The position numbers were made by a program, and so were the translations under genes. A stretch of 30,280 nucleotides of DNA from JACPYG01 sp964356545 (lineage in GTDB: Bacteria; Patescibacteriota; Minisyncoccia; Minisyncoccales; Staskawiczbacteraceae). The notes below the pieces were generated by a model. It was not told the origin of the DNA. It ran no database searches and saw only the letters and a program-made list of their open reading frames with translations. The stretch covers positions 1-30,280 of the forward strand of contig CAYHHX010000002.1 of NCBI GenBank assembly GCA_964356545.1. Reading direction: 5' to 3'. Shown piece by piece: positions 23,249 through 30,280 of this stretch; position 1 is the first letter of the stretch; every line of letters begins with the position of its first letter.

Positions 23249-24358
23249 TTAACTTAATAATTTTATAGTCACTCCCACGATTGCTAAAACTATACTTAAA
23301 ATCCAAGCTCGCATTGTAATCTTGTATTGAGGCCAACCGATTGCTTCAAAATGATGATGTATTGGAGTAGAAAGAAATATTTTTTTCTTTCTAAATTTTT
23401 TTGATAAGAGCTGTATTATTACAGATCCAGTTTCTAAAACCAAAAGCCCGGCAATAATTGGCAAAACAAAAACAGAATCGGTTAAAAAGGCCACAACCGA
23501 TAAGGTAGCAGTTAATCCTAATGTACCTGTTTCGCTCATATAAAATCTGGCAGGAGGTATATTAAACCATAAAAAAGTGAATAAAGCTCCTGTAATGACG
23601 GCACAAAAAGTTGCTAAATCTACTTTGCCTTGAGAAAAAGCAATTATAGTAAATGCTCCAAAAATTGAAGCAAATGCTCCACCGGCTAATCCGTCTAATC
23701 CATCTATTACCCCGCCAGACCAAGTGGCGACCATTACTAAAACAAAAAGTGGAATATAAAAAATACCTATTGAAAATTCCCCGAGTAATGGAATAGTAAT
23801 AACATCCCATCCTAATTTTGAATAAAACCAAAAACCTCCGATAGTGCCGATTAAAATCACAATGAAAAGCCGTTTTTTTAATGAAAGACCTCCGCCAATA
23901 TACTGACCTTCACGCAATAATGATAAACAAAATTTCTTAAAACGACTAATACCACTACTGCTTATTTGGTGTGTAAACGAATTTTTTCCAAACATCTGTA
24001 AAAAATCATCTAAAAATCCAAGTAACGAAGCGGCTATCAAAGTAAATAATGGAAGCCATGTTTGGCTTCTTGATAAAAAATTAAAATTGGGAAACCAATA
24101 AAAAAGTAAAACAACCAAAACTACTGTTACCCAAATTAAGAGTCCTCCAAAACGTGGTACTTTTGTCTCTCTTTCTCTATGGAGACCATAAAAAACAGTA
24201 GCATTTTCGCCACTTATGGCTTTAATTCTTGCTTCTTTTTTCCAAAGTTTGTGTTTATATAAAAAATTGATCAATAAAGGACACCAAACAGCAGCTATAG
24301 CCGAAGCAACAACTGCCGATCCCAAAACTTTAATAACATTAAAAGTAAATAGTGTCAT
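23249..24358 (-). CDS. mraY: MraY, phospho-MurNAc-pentapeptide transferase
   Basis: Integral membrane enzyme that joins UDP-MurNAc-pentapeptide to undecaprenyl phosphate, giving lipid I. About ten hydrophobic segments are visible. Family blocks are VPRFGGLLIW (usually PTMGG), LLGFLDDFLQ with the catalytic Asp pair, GVIDGLDGLAGG, and STPIHHHFEAIGWPQ with the HHH motif. At 369 aa the length is normal. The replacement of PTMGG by PRFGG is a divergence that I read as lineage-specific. It is preceded by dacA with a gap of 15 bases. Confidence 0.95.
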   Translation of the reverse strand: MTLFTFNVIKVLGSAVVASAIAAVWCPLLINFLYKHKLWKKEARIKAISGENATVFYGLHRERETKVPRFGGLLIWVTVVLVVLLFYWFPNFNFLSRSQTWLPLFTLIAASLLGFLDDFLQMFGKNSFTHQISSSGISRFKKFCLSLLREGQYIGGGLSLKKRLFIVILIGTIGGFWFYSKLGWDVITIPLLGEFSIGIFYIPLFVLVMVATWSGGVIDGLDGLAGGAFASIFGAFTIIAFSQGKVDLATFCAVITGALFTFLWFNIPPARFYMSETGTLGLTATLSVVAFLTDSVFVLPIIAGLLVLETGSVIIQLLSKKFRKKKIFLSTPIHHHFEAIGWPQYKITMRAWILSIVLAIVGVTIKLLS

Positions 24359-24373
24359 TATTATTAGCCCCTA

Positions 24374-25330
24374 CTACCACTTATAAGCAATATGTAGCCA
24401 ATTAATTATTTTTTTCATTTCTTCTAATCTATCTTCTGACCCCAAAATAATATGTATTAAATAATTCTCTCCATCTGGACTTTTTTCAACTACAAGAAAA
24501 GTGCCTTTGGCATAATTTGTAAAACCAGTTTTACCACCAATAACTTCTGGTATCTCTCCTAAAAGCTTATTAGTATTTATTAGTTTGTGATGCAGTTGTC
24601 CATCATCTAAATATAAATCATATTCTTTGAGGCTTATAATTTGACGAATTAACGGATATTTATTTAATAAATGTTCTACTAACTGTACCAAATCTTTTAC
24701 CGTAGAGTAGGATCCTGCATCTAATCCGCTAGAATCTGTAAAATGAGTACTCAAAAGACCCAAATTATTTGCCTCTGCATTCATTAAAGCAATAAATTTA
24801 TCCTGTCCTGCGATTGAAGAAAGAGCAAAAGCCGCATCATTACTAGATTCAATTAATGTTATATACAAAAGATTTTTCACTGAAAGTATTTGACCTACCT
24901 TTAAATCTCCTTGCTGACCTTCTTGCAATATATCCTCATTAGTTATAGTTACCTGTTGCTGTAAGTTATAATTCTCCAAAACCACCAAAGCCGTCATAAG
25001 TTTTGACAAACTAGCAATTGGCAAGGTTTTTGTTTCATTTTTTTTAAAAAGAATTTTTCTATGTAAAAACAAATTTGTTTCAATGGAAATAGCCGCCTCT
25101 GCATCAATTTTCAAATCCTCTATCTCCCAATTTCTATATGGTAATAAATTTTGAGAGATAGGTGTTTTTTTAATACTGGCTAAAAAATTTTGCTGGTTTT
25201 GTGCTGCTTTTTCTTCAAAAAATCCATATAAACTATTAAAAAACCATTGCAAAAACACTAAAATCATTAATACTAAAAAAATAAATGCAACAAACAATAA
25301 AACATTTTTAGCTATTGACCGTATATCCAT
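24374..25330 (-). CDS. D-alanyl-D-alanine carboxypeptidase (S11 family, DacA-like)
   Basis: Removes the terminal D-Ala from peptidoglycan stem peptides, limiting cross-linking. The N-terminal anchor covers residues about 9-32. The three penicillin-binding motifs are present: SxxK in IASLSKLMTALV, SxN in IESSNDAAFALS and KTG in GGKTGFTNYAKG. At 318 aa it has the catalytic domain only, without the C-terminal beta domain and amphipathic anchor of PBP5, so tethering is N-terminal. Its first codon is one base after the aspS stop, so they are surely co-transcribed. Confidence 0.93.
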   Translation of the reverse strand: MDIRSIAKNVLLFVAFIFLVLMILVFLQWFFNSLYGFFEEKAAQNQQNFLASIKKTPISQNLLPYRNWEIEDLKIDAEAAISIETNLFLHRKILFKKNETKTLPIASLSKLMTALVVLENYNLQQQVTITNEDILQEGQQGDLKVGQILSVKNLLYITLIESSNDAAFALSSIAGQDKFIALMNAEANNLGLLSTHFTDSSGLDAGSYSTVKDLVQLVEHLLNKYPLIRQIISLKEYDLYLDDGQLHHKLINTNKLLGEIPEVIGGKTGFTNYAKGTFLVVEKSPDGENYLIHIILGSEDRLEEMKKIINWLHIAYKW

Positions 25331-25331
25331 T

Positions 25332-26768
25332 TTACTGTTTTTTAATTATTTTTTTATCTGATTTAGATGATTTAGTAGAGTCAATTTTTATGTGTAGTTC
25401 TCTTAATTGTTTCTTTTCCACTTCTGATGGAGCCTCCATCATTAAATCTCTACCATCTCCCGTTTTAGGAAAAGCAATTACTTCTCTTATGTTTGGCTCA
25501 TTTTGTAAAAGAGCAATTATTCTATCTATACCAGAACCAATACCTCCATGAGAAGGAGCTCCAAAAGTATACGCTTCTATTATATGACCAAACTTTTCTC
25601 TTATTTCTGCTTTTTCATAACCCATAATAGAAAATACTGCCTCAATGGCTTCTGGGGTACTATTTCTAATGCTTCCTCCTCCAATTTCCCATCCATTAAG
25701 AACAATATCATACTGAGTAGTTAGAATATTTTCTATATTCTTCTTATCTAATAAATCTTGCATAAATTCTAGCTTGGGAGCTGAAAATGGATTGTGAGTA
25801 AACGTCCATTTTTTAGTTTCTTTGTCTTTTTCGAAAAATGGAAAATCAATTATCCAACAAAAAGCTAAAAGATTTGAATCGTTTTTATCTTTTCTTAAAT
25901 CTGGTTTATCAGACTTATATTTTCCCATTGCTTCTTTAAAGCTTAATCTCGGAAATGGAATTTCTTGTATTTTTTTTTCTGGGAATAGAGTCTCAACTAA
26001 TTTAATCAGCATTCTCTCATATAATTCCATAAAATCTTCTTTCTCAATAAAACTCATTTCAGCGTCAATTTGAGTGTGTTCGGTTTGCCTATCCCCTCTT
26101 GGGTCTTCATCCCTTAAACATTTGGCAATCTGAAAATATTTTTCAAATCCAGCAACCATTAATAATTGTTTATACTGTTGTGGACTTTGAGGTAAGGCAT
26201 AAAATTTTCCTGCATGCAATCTTGAAGGCACTACAAAATCTCTTGAACCCTCAGGAGTTGATTTAGTAAGCATAGGAGTTTCAATTTCCACAAATCCCTC
26301 TTTAGTAAAAAAATCTCTTACAAAATTTGTAACTTTATGTCGCACAATAAGATTATTCTTCAATCTTTCTCTTCTCAAATCCAGATATCTATATTTCATT
26401 CTTATTTCCTCGTTTATTTCATATCCTGTCTCGTCAATTGAAAAAGGTAAAGTTTTCGCCTCTGATAAAATATTTAAAGATTCTACCGATAGCTCAACTT
26501 TTCCTGTTTCAATTTTTGGGTTTATCATTTGTTCTGGTCTTTTTACAATTTGACCTGTAATCTCCACCACCCATTCTGGTCTTAAATTTTGAGCCAATTC
26601 ATAAACTTCTTTATTCGATGGCACAAAAACCACTTGTAAAACTCCACTTCTATCGCGAAGGTCAATAAATAAAATTTTACCGTGGGCTCTTCTGGTATTT
26701 ACCCAACCTGTAACTTTTACTTTTTCTCCTATATGTTTTGCCGTATCTGAAACTAAAAATCTATACAT
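25332..26768 (-). CDS. aspS: Aspartyl-tRNA synthetase, bacterial type without GAD insertion
   Basis: Class II synthetase charging tRNA-Asp, or both Asp and Asn tRNAs if non-discriminating. The N-terminal OB-fold anticodon domain (GWVNTRRAHGKILFIDLRD) is followed by class II motif 1 (EGFVEIETPMLTKSTPEG), motif 2 (FQIAKCLRDEDPRGDRQTEHTQIDAEMSF) and motif 3 (GAPSHGGIGSGIDRI). Bacterial enzymes carry a GAD domain of about 100 residues after YGSDKPDLR. Here SDKPDLR (286-292) reaches LLAFCWIIDFP (300-310) within eight residues, so the insertion is absent and the length is 478 instead of about 590. A 13-mer copy encodes part of residues 140-144. Confidence 0.95.
   Translation of the reverse strand: MYRFLVSDTAKHIGEKVKVTGWVNTRRAHGKILFIDLRDRSGVLQVVFVPSNKEVYELAQNLRPEWVVEITGQIVKRPEQMINPKIETGKVELSVESLNILSEAKTLPFSIDETGYEINEEIRMKYRYLDLRRERLKNNLIVRHKVTNFVRDFFTKEGFVEIETPMLTKSTPEGSRDFVVPSRLHAGKFYALPQSPQQYKQLLMVAGFEKYFQIAKCLRDEDPRGDRQTEHTQIDAEMSFIEKEDFMELYERMLIKLVETLFPEKKIQEIPFPRLSFKEAMGKYKSDKPDLRKDKNDSNLLAFCWIIDFPFFEKDKETKKWTFTHNPFSAPKLEFMQDLLDKKNIENILTTQYDIVLNGWEIGGGSIRNSTPEAIEAVFSIMGYEKAEIREKFGHIIEAYTFGAPSHGGIGSGIDRIIALLQNEPNIREVIAFPKTGDGRDLMMEAPSEVEKKQLRELHIKIDSTKSSKSDKKIIKKQ
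26338..26350 (-). repeat. 13-mer TTATTGTGCGACA, copy 5 (inside aspS)
   Basis: Exact copy in the coding strand, read as TT-ATT-GTG-CGA-CA: the word starts at codon position 2 and uses the CGA arginine codon. It encodes LIVRH. Confidence 0.9.
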
Positions 26769-26773
26769 AAGTT

Positions 26774-27187
26774 TTATTTATTTATATTTAAACAAGCGAT
26801 AAATTCTGAAGTAGCAGTCCATTCGCATTGGCCATTTACCTGTCTTTCACATTTAGCATCTTCATAGCATGTGTATTCTTGCTTGTATTCACAAGTTGAC
26901 ACTACGCCTGCTTTATCTGAACAAATTTGCCTACTACAACCGCCAATATAACAATTATCTATTGGACATTTAGCAAATTCACAATTAGGACCAGTACGAC
27001 TAACGGCAGACCCATCAGGACAAATCTTTGCTTCCTTGGTGCAAGCTATTGGTTTCTCTTGTTCTTTTGTGAATGTTTGTGTCAATAATGATTTGTTGTA
27101 AGCTAAATATAACCCTATAGCAATCATTGCCGTAAAGCACACAACCATAACTATTGCTAATGATAAACTACCTTCTTTTTTTTTCAT
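26774..27187 (-). CDS. membrane-anchored eight-cysteine-type protein
   Basis: 137 aa. An N-terminal helix (residues about 9-29) exposes a Cys-rich ectodomain. The first part, CTKEAKICPDGSAVSRTGPNCEFAKCP, and the second, CYIGGCSRQICSD...STCEYKQEYTCYEDAKCERQ...CEW...ACL, resemble the eight-cysteine-cluster proteins that I know as small secreted or anchored modules of unknown role. All cysteines are probably in disulfides, so it is a candidate client of the DsbA-like pair. Its start codon overlaps the tyrS stop by four bases and it lies five bases before aspS. Confidence 0.8.
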   Translation of the reverse strand: MKKKEGSLSLAIVMVVCFTAMIAIGLYLAYNKSLLTQTFTKEQEKPIACTKEAKICPDGSAVSRTGPNCEFAKCPIDNCYIGGCSRQICSDKAGVVSTCEYKQEYTCYEDAKCERQVNGQCEWTATSEFIACLNINK

Positions 27188-28380
27188 ATTACTTTTATTT
27201 TAATAAACTTTCTTCCTGCTTTAATTACCATATCGTCTTGCATATCAACCGTTTTTTTCCAGTTATCAATTTTTGACTTTTTATTATCAATCTCCACAAT
27301 TACCGCCCCGCCCTGGATTAATCTCTTTGCCTCATTTTTTGACGAAACAATTTTTGCGTCAAATAGTAAATCTAAAACAGGATATATTTTTTTATCTGTT
27401 TTAAAAATTTCTATTTCTGAAGGCACTTGCCTATCTCTAAAAACTTTATTAAATTCCTCTTCTGCTTTTTGGGCGATAACTTTACCGTGATATAAAGTAA
27501 CAATCTCTTTGGCTAATCTTGCTTTTATGTCTCGCGGATTATTTAAAGATTTTTTAATTTCTTCAATTTCTTCTTTTGAAAGCCTTGTAGCAAGTCTTAA
27601 ATATTCATCAATTAAGAGGTCCTTCATTGACATCACTTTTCCATAAATATCATTTGGTTCATCGGTTATATTTATTACATTACCCCAACTCGTTGACATT
27701 TTCCTGTCATCTAAACCATTTAGCATTGTCAAAGTAATTATATCTTGAGACATCTGTTCAAACTTTTTCTGTATTTCTCGACCTGCTTTTAAATTGAAAA
27801 GCTGGTCGGTTCCTCCTATTTCCACATCGGCTTTTACCATCACAGAATCATATCCCTGAAATAAGGGGTAATCTAATTCATGTAAACCAATTGGTTTTCC
27901 CTCGTCCCATCTTTCTTTAAAATTTCTCCTTTGTATTGTTTGTTGAGCCGTAAATAACATTTGTAAAGATACAAAATCTTTTACTTTCATTTTTTTAAAC
28001 CATTCGCTGTTGTAGTGTAACTCAACTTTTCTCATATCTAAAATTTTACCGATTTGCTTTACATAGTCTTTCATATTTTCTTTAATTTCTTTTTCTGTTA
28101 AAGGTTTTCTCATTGCCTGCTTATCTGAAGCATCCCCTATTTGTGCTGTAAAATCCCCAATAATTAGAATAATTTTATGACCCAAATCTTGAAATTCTTT
28201 CAATTTCCAAAATTGCAAAGCCCTGCCTATATGTATTTTAGGACCAGTAGGATCAATTCCGTGCTTAATTCTTAGTTGTTTTCCTGATTTAAGCTTTTTT
28301 TCAAGACTATCTTTTTCAATAATCTCCTCCACCCCCCTACTTAATATCTCGTCTATTTTTTGAAGATTTGTGTTTACCAT
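27184..28380 (-). CDS. tyrS: Tyrosyl-tRNA synthetase
   Basis: Class I synthetase charging tRNA-Tyr. The Rossmann core has IKHGIDPTGPKIHIGRAL (HIGH-type), the tyrosine-site region LDYPLFQGYDSVMVKADVEIGGTDQLFN, and RKMSTS in place of KMSKS. A C-terminal S4-type RNA-binding segment (SKNEAKRLIQGGAVIVE) follows, ending at 398 aa, which fits the TyrRS-2 (TyrZ-like) form. No T-box leader is seen in the 162 bases upstream, which are shared with the divergent 28543 gene. Confidence 0.96.
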   Translation of the reverse strand: MVNTNLQKIDEILSRGVEEIIEKDSLEKKLKSGKQLRIKHGIDPTGPKIHIGRALQFWKLKEFQDLGHKIILIIGDFTAQIGDASDKQAMRKPLTEKEIKENMKDYVKQIGKILDMRKVELHYNSEWFKKMKVKDFVSLQMLFTAQQTIQRRNFKERWDEGKPIGLHELDYPLFQGYDSVMVKADVEIGGTDQLFNLKAGREIQKKFEQMSQDIITLTMLNGLDDRKMSTSWGNVINITDEPNDIYGKVMSMKDLLIDEYLRLATRLSKEEIEEIKKSLNNPRDIKARLAKEIVTLYHGKVIAQKAEEEFNKVFRDRQVPSEIEIFKTDKKIYPVLDLLFDAKIVSSKNEAKRLIQGGAVIVEIDNKKSKIDNWKKTVDMQDDMVIKAGRKFIKIKVI

Positions 28381-28452
28381 ATGATTTTTAGTGTTACTTG
28401 ATTATACCAATTTACCAAAAAAATGAAAGTGTAAAAAATCTACCTCATTTTC

Positions 28453-28483
28453 TTGACAAATGACTAGAAAGGCGTAGCATAAT
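28453..28483 (+). promoter_or_regulatory. promoter of the 28543 gene
   Basis: TTGACA (28453-28458), then TAGCAT at 28475-28480 (16-base spacer) overlapping CATAAT at 28478-28483 (19-base spacer). The -35 is perfect and the -10 is less certain. Confidence 0.6.
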
Positions 28484-28498
28484 AGATAAAATATTTTC

Positions 28499-28513
28499 TG
28501 TTCTTTGACAATC
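28499..28513 (+). promoter_or_regulatory. boxA-like antitermination element
   Basis: TGTTCTTTGACAATC differs from the element at 12881-12895 at two of 15 positions, and its first ten bases match the B. subtilis-type boxA. It sits between the promoter and the Shine-Dalgarno sequence of the 28543 gene. Confidence 0.65.
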
Positions 28514-28542
28514 TTTTTTGGTCTATTTGAAAGGAATCTGAA

Positions 28543-28755
28543 GTGAAAAATCAAAAGAAGAAAAAGGTTGAATTACCGAACCGGTGCCTATTGCGACGTC
28601 CTTCTGGTAAGTTATGTTCTAAAAGGTTACGAAAAGGACAACACTATTGCAGTAGGTGCAGAAGCGAAAAAAACAAAGTAGAAATTTCACGATTACAAGA
28701 AAATGTAATTCATTTTAGTGAAGTAATAAGTACAACAAAAAACAATGACTACTAG
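28543..28755 (+). CDS. small basic zinc-ribbon-like protein, 70 aa
   Basis: It starts at GTG 28543, supported by AAAGGA at 28530-28535, a good Shine-Dalgarno at the right distance. The N-terminus is very basic (KNQKKKKVELPNR). Four cysteines at 15, 25, 36 and 39 (CLLRRPSGKLC, then HYCSRC) could bind one zinc ion. The C-terminal part is polar, without strong features. No family is recognised; the basic character and ribbon suggest nucleic-acid or ribosome binding. It is the only + strand gene in the 15-30 kb minus-strand cluster, and it has its own promoter, boxA and terminator, like the 13075 gene. Confidence 0.7.
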   Translation: MKNQKKKKVELPNRCLLRRPSGKLCSKRLRKGQHYCSRCRSEKNKVEISRLQENVIHFSEVISTTKNNDY

Positions 28756-28789
28756 TAGATAGAGACACACAAAAACAAAAGAAGCCCAT

Positions 28790-28819
28790 ACCCTCCTAAC
28801 TTTCAAAGGAGGGTTTTTT
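28790..28819 (+). terminator. intrinsic terminator of the 28543 gene
   Basis: ACCCTCCT (28790-28797) and AGGAGGGT (28807-28814) form an 8-bp G+C-rich stem with a 9-base loop, followed by a T-run. On the minus strand it lies just after the murC stop, where an A/T tail is weaker, so it may help end murC transcripts as well. Confidence 0.9.
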
Positions 28820-28838
28820 ATTACTTAAAAGGTGATAT

Positions 28839-30137
28839 TTAAAATTGGTCTGCCAATTTATAAATATCACCTGCTCCCATGATTATCAGCACATCTCCGT
28901 TTTTAATATTTTCTTTGATATAATGTTCTATGTCGCACAATAAGAGATACTTAACATTGTTTTTATTAATTTTTTCAACTAATTTTTGTGAATTTACCTC
29001 AGTATTAATTTTTTTTATTTCACGGCCAGCAACATCATAAATATCGGTGATTATAATTTTATCTATTGCTAAAGATCTAAATGTTTTTACAAAATCTTTA
29101 AATAAATAATGTGTTCTTTGATGTTGATGTGGTTGAAAAACGCACCAAATTTTTTTCTTTGGATACTTTTCTCTTGTAGCCCTTAAGGTTGCTAAAATTT
29201 CTGTTGGATGATGACCATAATCAGATACAACTATAATTTTTTTGTTACCAGATTTCCCTTGTTTTAAATCGAACCTCCTCCATGACCCCCTATACTGCAA
29301 AAGAGCATCAAAAGATATTTTGTCTGAAACTCCTAAAATTCTTGCTACCGTTATTGAGGCTAACGCGTTATAAATATTATGCTTACCAGGTATTTTTAAA
29401 ATCCTTTTTAACTTTTTTGATTCTTTTTGTTTTATAGAATAAAACACTATTTCGTGATTGCTTTTTTTTACTATTTTATTAATATTTTTATCTTCTTTGT
29501 TGGCTACTAAAATACCATCTTTACCCAAATGACTTAAATATAATTTATAGGTTTTTTTTATATTATTTAAATTTTTGTAATAATCTAAATGCTCTTTTTC
29601 AATATTTGTTAGTACGATAATCTTTGGCCAATAATTCAAAAATGAAGCAAAATGTTCATCTGCCTCTATGACTAAAACTTTAGAACTCCCAGCTCTAAAG
29701 TTTGTATCACCAAATTCTTTAAGCTTTGTACCCACAATAATAGTTGGGTCAAGCCCTGCTTTTATTAAAACCAAAGCAACCATTGATGTCGTAGTACTCT
29801 TTCCGTGAGTACCAGAAACAGCAATTGTAAAATATTGCTTCGTTAGGTCTCCCAAGGCTTCAGGATAACTTTGTAATTTAATATTTAGCTTTTTTGCTTT
29901 TTTGTATTCAAGATTATCCGGTCTTACTGCTGGACTGTAAATAACTAAATTTGTGTCATTGCTTAAATTATTTTCTAAATGTGGTCCAATAATAATTTTA
30001 ATTCCCTTTTCTTTTAAAAACTCTGTGATTTCAGACGACATTAAATCAGACCCACTCACAGTATGTCCCTTTGATAAATAATATTGAGCTAAAGCCGAAA
30101 TTCCTATACCTCCAACTCCAATAAAATGGATTTTCAT
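28839..30137 (-). CDS. murC: UDP-N-acetylmuramate--L-alanine ligase
   Basis: Adds L-Ala to UDP-MurNAc, the first amino acid of the stem peptide. The N-terminal Rossmann motif is GVGGIGISALAQYY, the P-loop is SGTHGKSTTTSM, VIEADEHFASF and LTNIEKEHLDYY match the central domain, and DYGHHPTEILATLRA marks the C-terminal domain. At 432 aa it is slightly short but complete. Its ATG overlaps the TGA of the upstream partial gene (ATGA), implying translational coupling. A 13-mer copy lies in its C-terminal part. Confidence 0.96.
   Translation of the reverse strand: MKIHFIGVGGIGISALAQYYLSKGHTVSGSDLMSSEITEFLKEKGIKIIIGPHLENNLSNDTNLVIYSPAVRPDNLEYKKAKKLNIKLQSYPEALGDLTKQYFTIAVSGTHGKSTTTSMVALVLIKAGLDPTIIVGTKLKEFGDTNFRAGSSKVLVIEADEHFASFLNYWPKIIVLTNIEKEHLDYYKNLNNIKKTYKLYLSHLGKDGILVANKEDKNINKIVKKSNHEIVFYSIKQKESKKLKRILKIPGKHNIYNALASITVARILGVSDKISFDALLQYRGSWRRFDLKQGKSGNKKIIVVSDYGHHPTEILATLRATREKYPKKKIWCVFQPHQHQRTHYLFKDFVKTFRSLAIDKIIITDIYDVAGREIKKINTEVNSQKLVEKINKNNVKYLLLCDIEHYIKENIKNGDVLIIMGAGDIYKLADQF
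28931..28943 (-). repeat. 13-mer TTATTGTGCGACA, copy 6 (inside murC)
   Basis: Exact copy in the coding strand, read as TTA-TTG-TGC-GAC-A: the word starts at codon position 1. It encodes LLCD. Confidence 0.9.
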
Positions 30138-30280
30138 GTTAAATTATACGATTCTATTATTGTATATTCTGGTCCTCCTCTTTTTAAAACGCTTTCCATT
30201 ACTTCAATTGATTCAACCGTAAAAGTAAAATCTATATTTTCATTTATTTCTGGCCTTTCTTCTGGTTCAATTTTTTTCCA
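30134..30280 (-). CDS. unidentified protein, C-terminal fragment (runs off the window)
   Basis: Forty-eight codons are visible in frame to a TGA that overlaps the murC ATG. The visible tail contains PEINENIDFTFTVESIEV and KRGGPEYTIIESYNL. It is too short to assign to a family. The coupling with murC suggests that it belongs to the same cluster. Confidence 0.6.
   Translation of the reverse strand, partial: WKKIEPEERPEINENIDFTFTVESIEVMESVLKRGGPEYTIIESYNLT

Overview
The window looks like a chromosome segment of a Candidate Phyla Radiation (Patescibacteria) bacterium, most likely Parcubacteria-like. The basis is A+T-rich sequence, very compact genes, few Shine-Dalgarno sites, a GAD-less aspartyl-tRNA synthetase, Cys-rich envelope proteins, a GIY-YIG nuclease with small palindromes, and a 216-residue protein that I remember as a CPR-restricted paralogous family. 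TGA serves as a stop (6073-6075, 30134-30136), so the standard bacterial code applies. Placement below the radiation level is not secure.

Layout. 1-8285 (+): a small conserved unknown, dnaK, dnaJ, tRNA-Lys(TTT), a YceI-like protein, a membrane protein, a GIY-YIG cassette abutting tRNA-Ala(GGC), a YdeI/OmpD-associated-type protein, an Fe-S-free family-4 uracil-DNA glycosylase, and a thiol-redox cluster (two tandem DsbA-like proteins and a membrane protein with a CAAC motif). 8335-12808: a CtpA-type protease, L9, pyrG, L27 (-), a small membrane protein and uppS. 12811-15500 is an accessory zone: a G+C-richer gene with its own promoter, boxA-like box, folded leader, SD and terminator, then a LAGLIDADG-type gene and a Xer-type recombinase. 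15505-30280 (-): a cell-wall/division cluster, in transcription order [partial gene]-murC-(opposite-strand small gene)-tyrS-Cys-rich protein-aspS-dacA-mraY-surface protein-murL/murD fusion-ftsW-murG-gltX-small membrane protein.

How the genes work together. The minus-strand cluster covers much of the lipid II route: MurC adds L-Ala, the MurD half adds Glu, the MurL half epimerises it to D-Glu, MraY and MurG build lipid II, and FtsW and the D,D-carboxypeptidase act outside the membrane. UppS supplies the lipid carrier. The fused MurL implies that D-Glu is made after ligation, without needing glutamate racemase.

Most notable signals: (1) an exact 13-base word, TTATTGTGCGACA, six times in 16 kb, three of them inside genes in three different reading frames, as expected of a DNA-uptake-type or other chromosome-wide signal; (2) the MurL-MurD fusion; (3) a 376-bp GIY-YIG/palindrome cassette bounded by a 16-bp repeat of the 5' end of tRNA-Ala; (4) two stand-alone units with rRNA-type boxA sequences ahead of protein genes.
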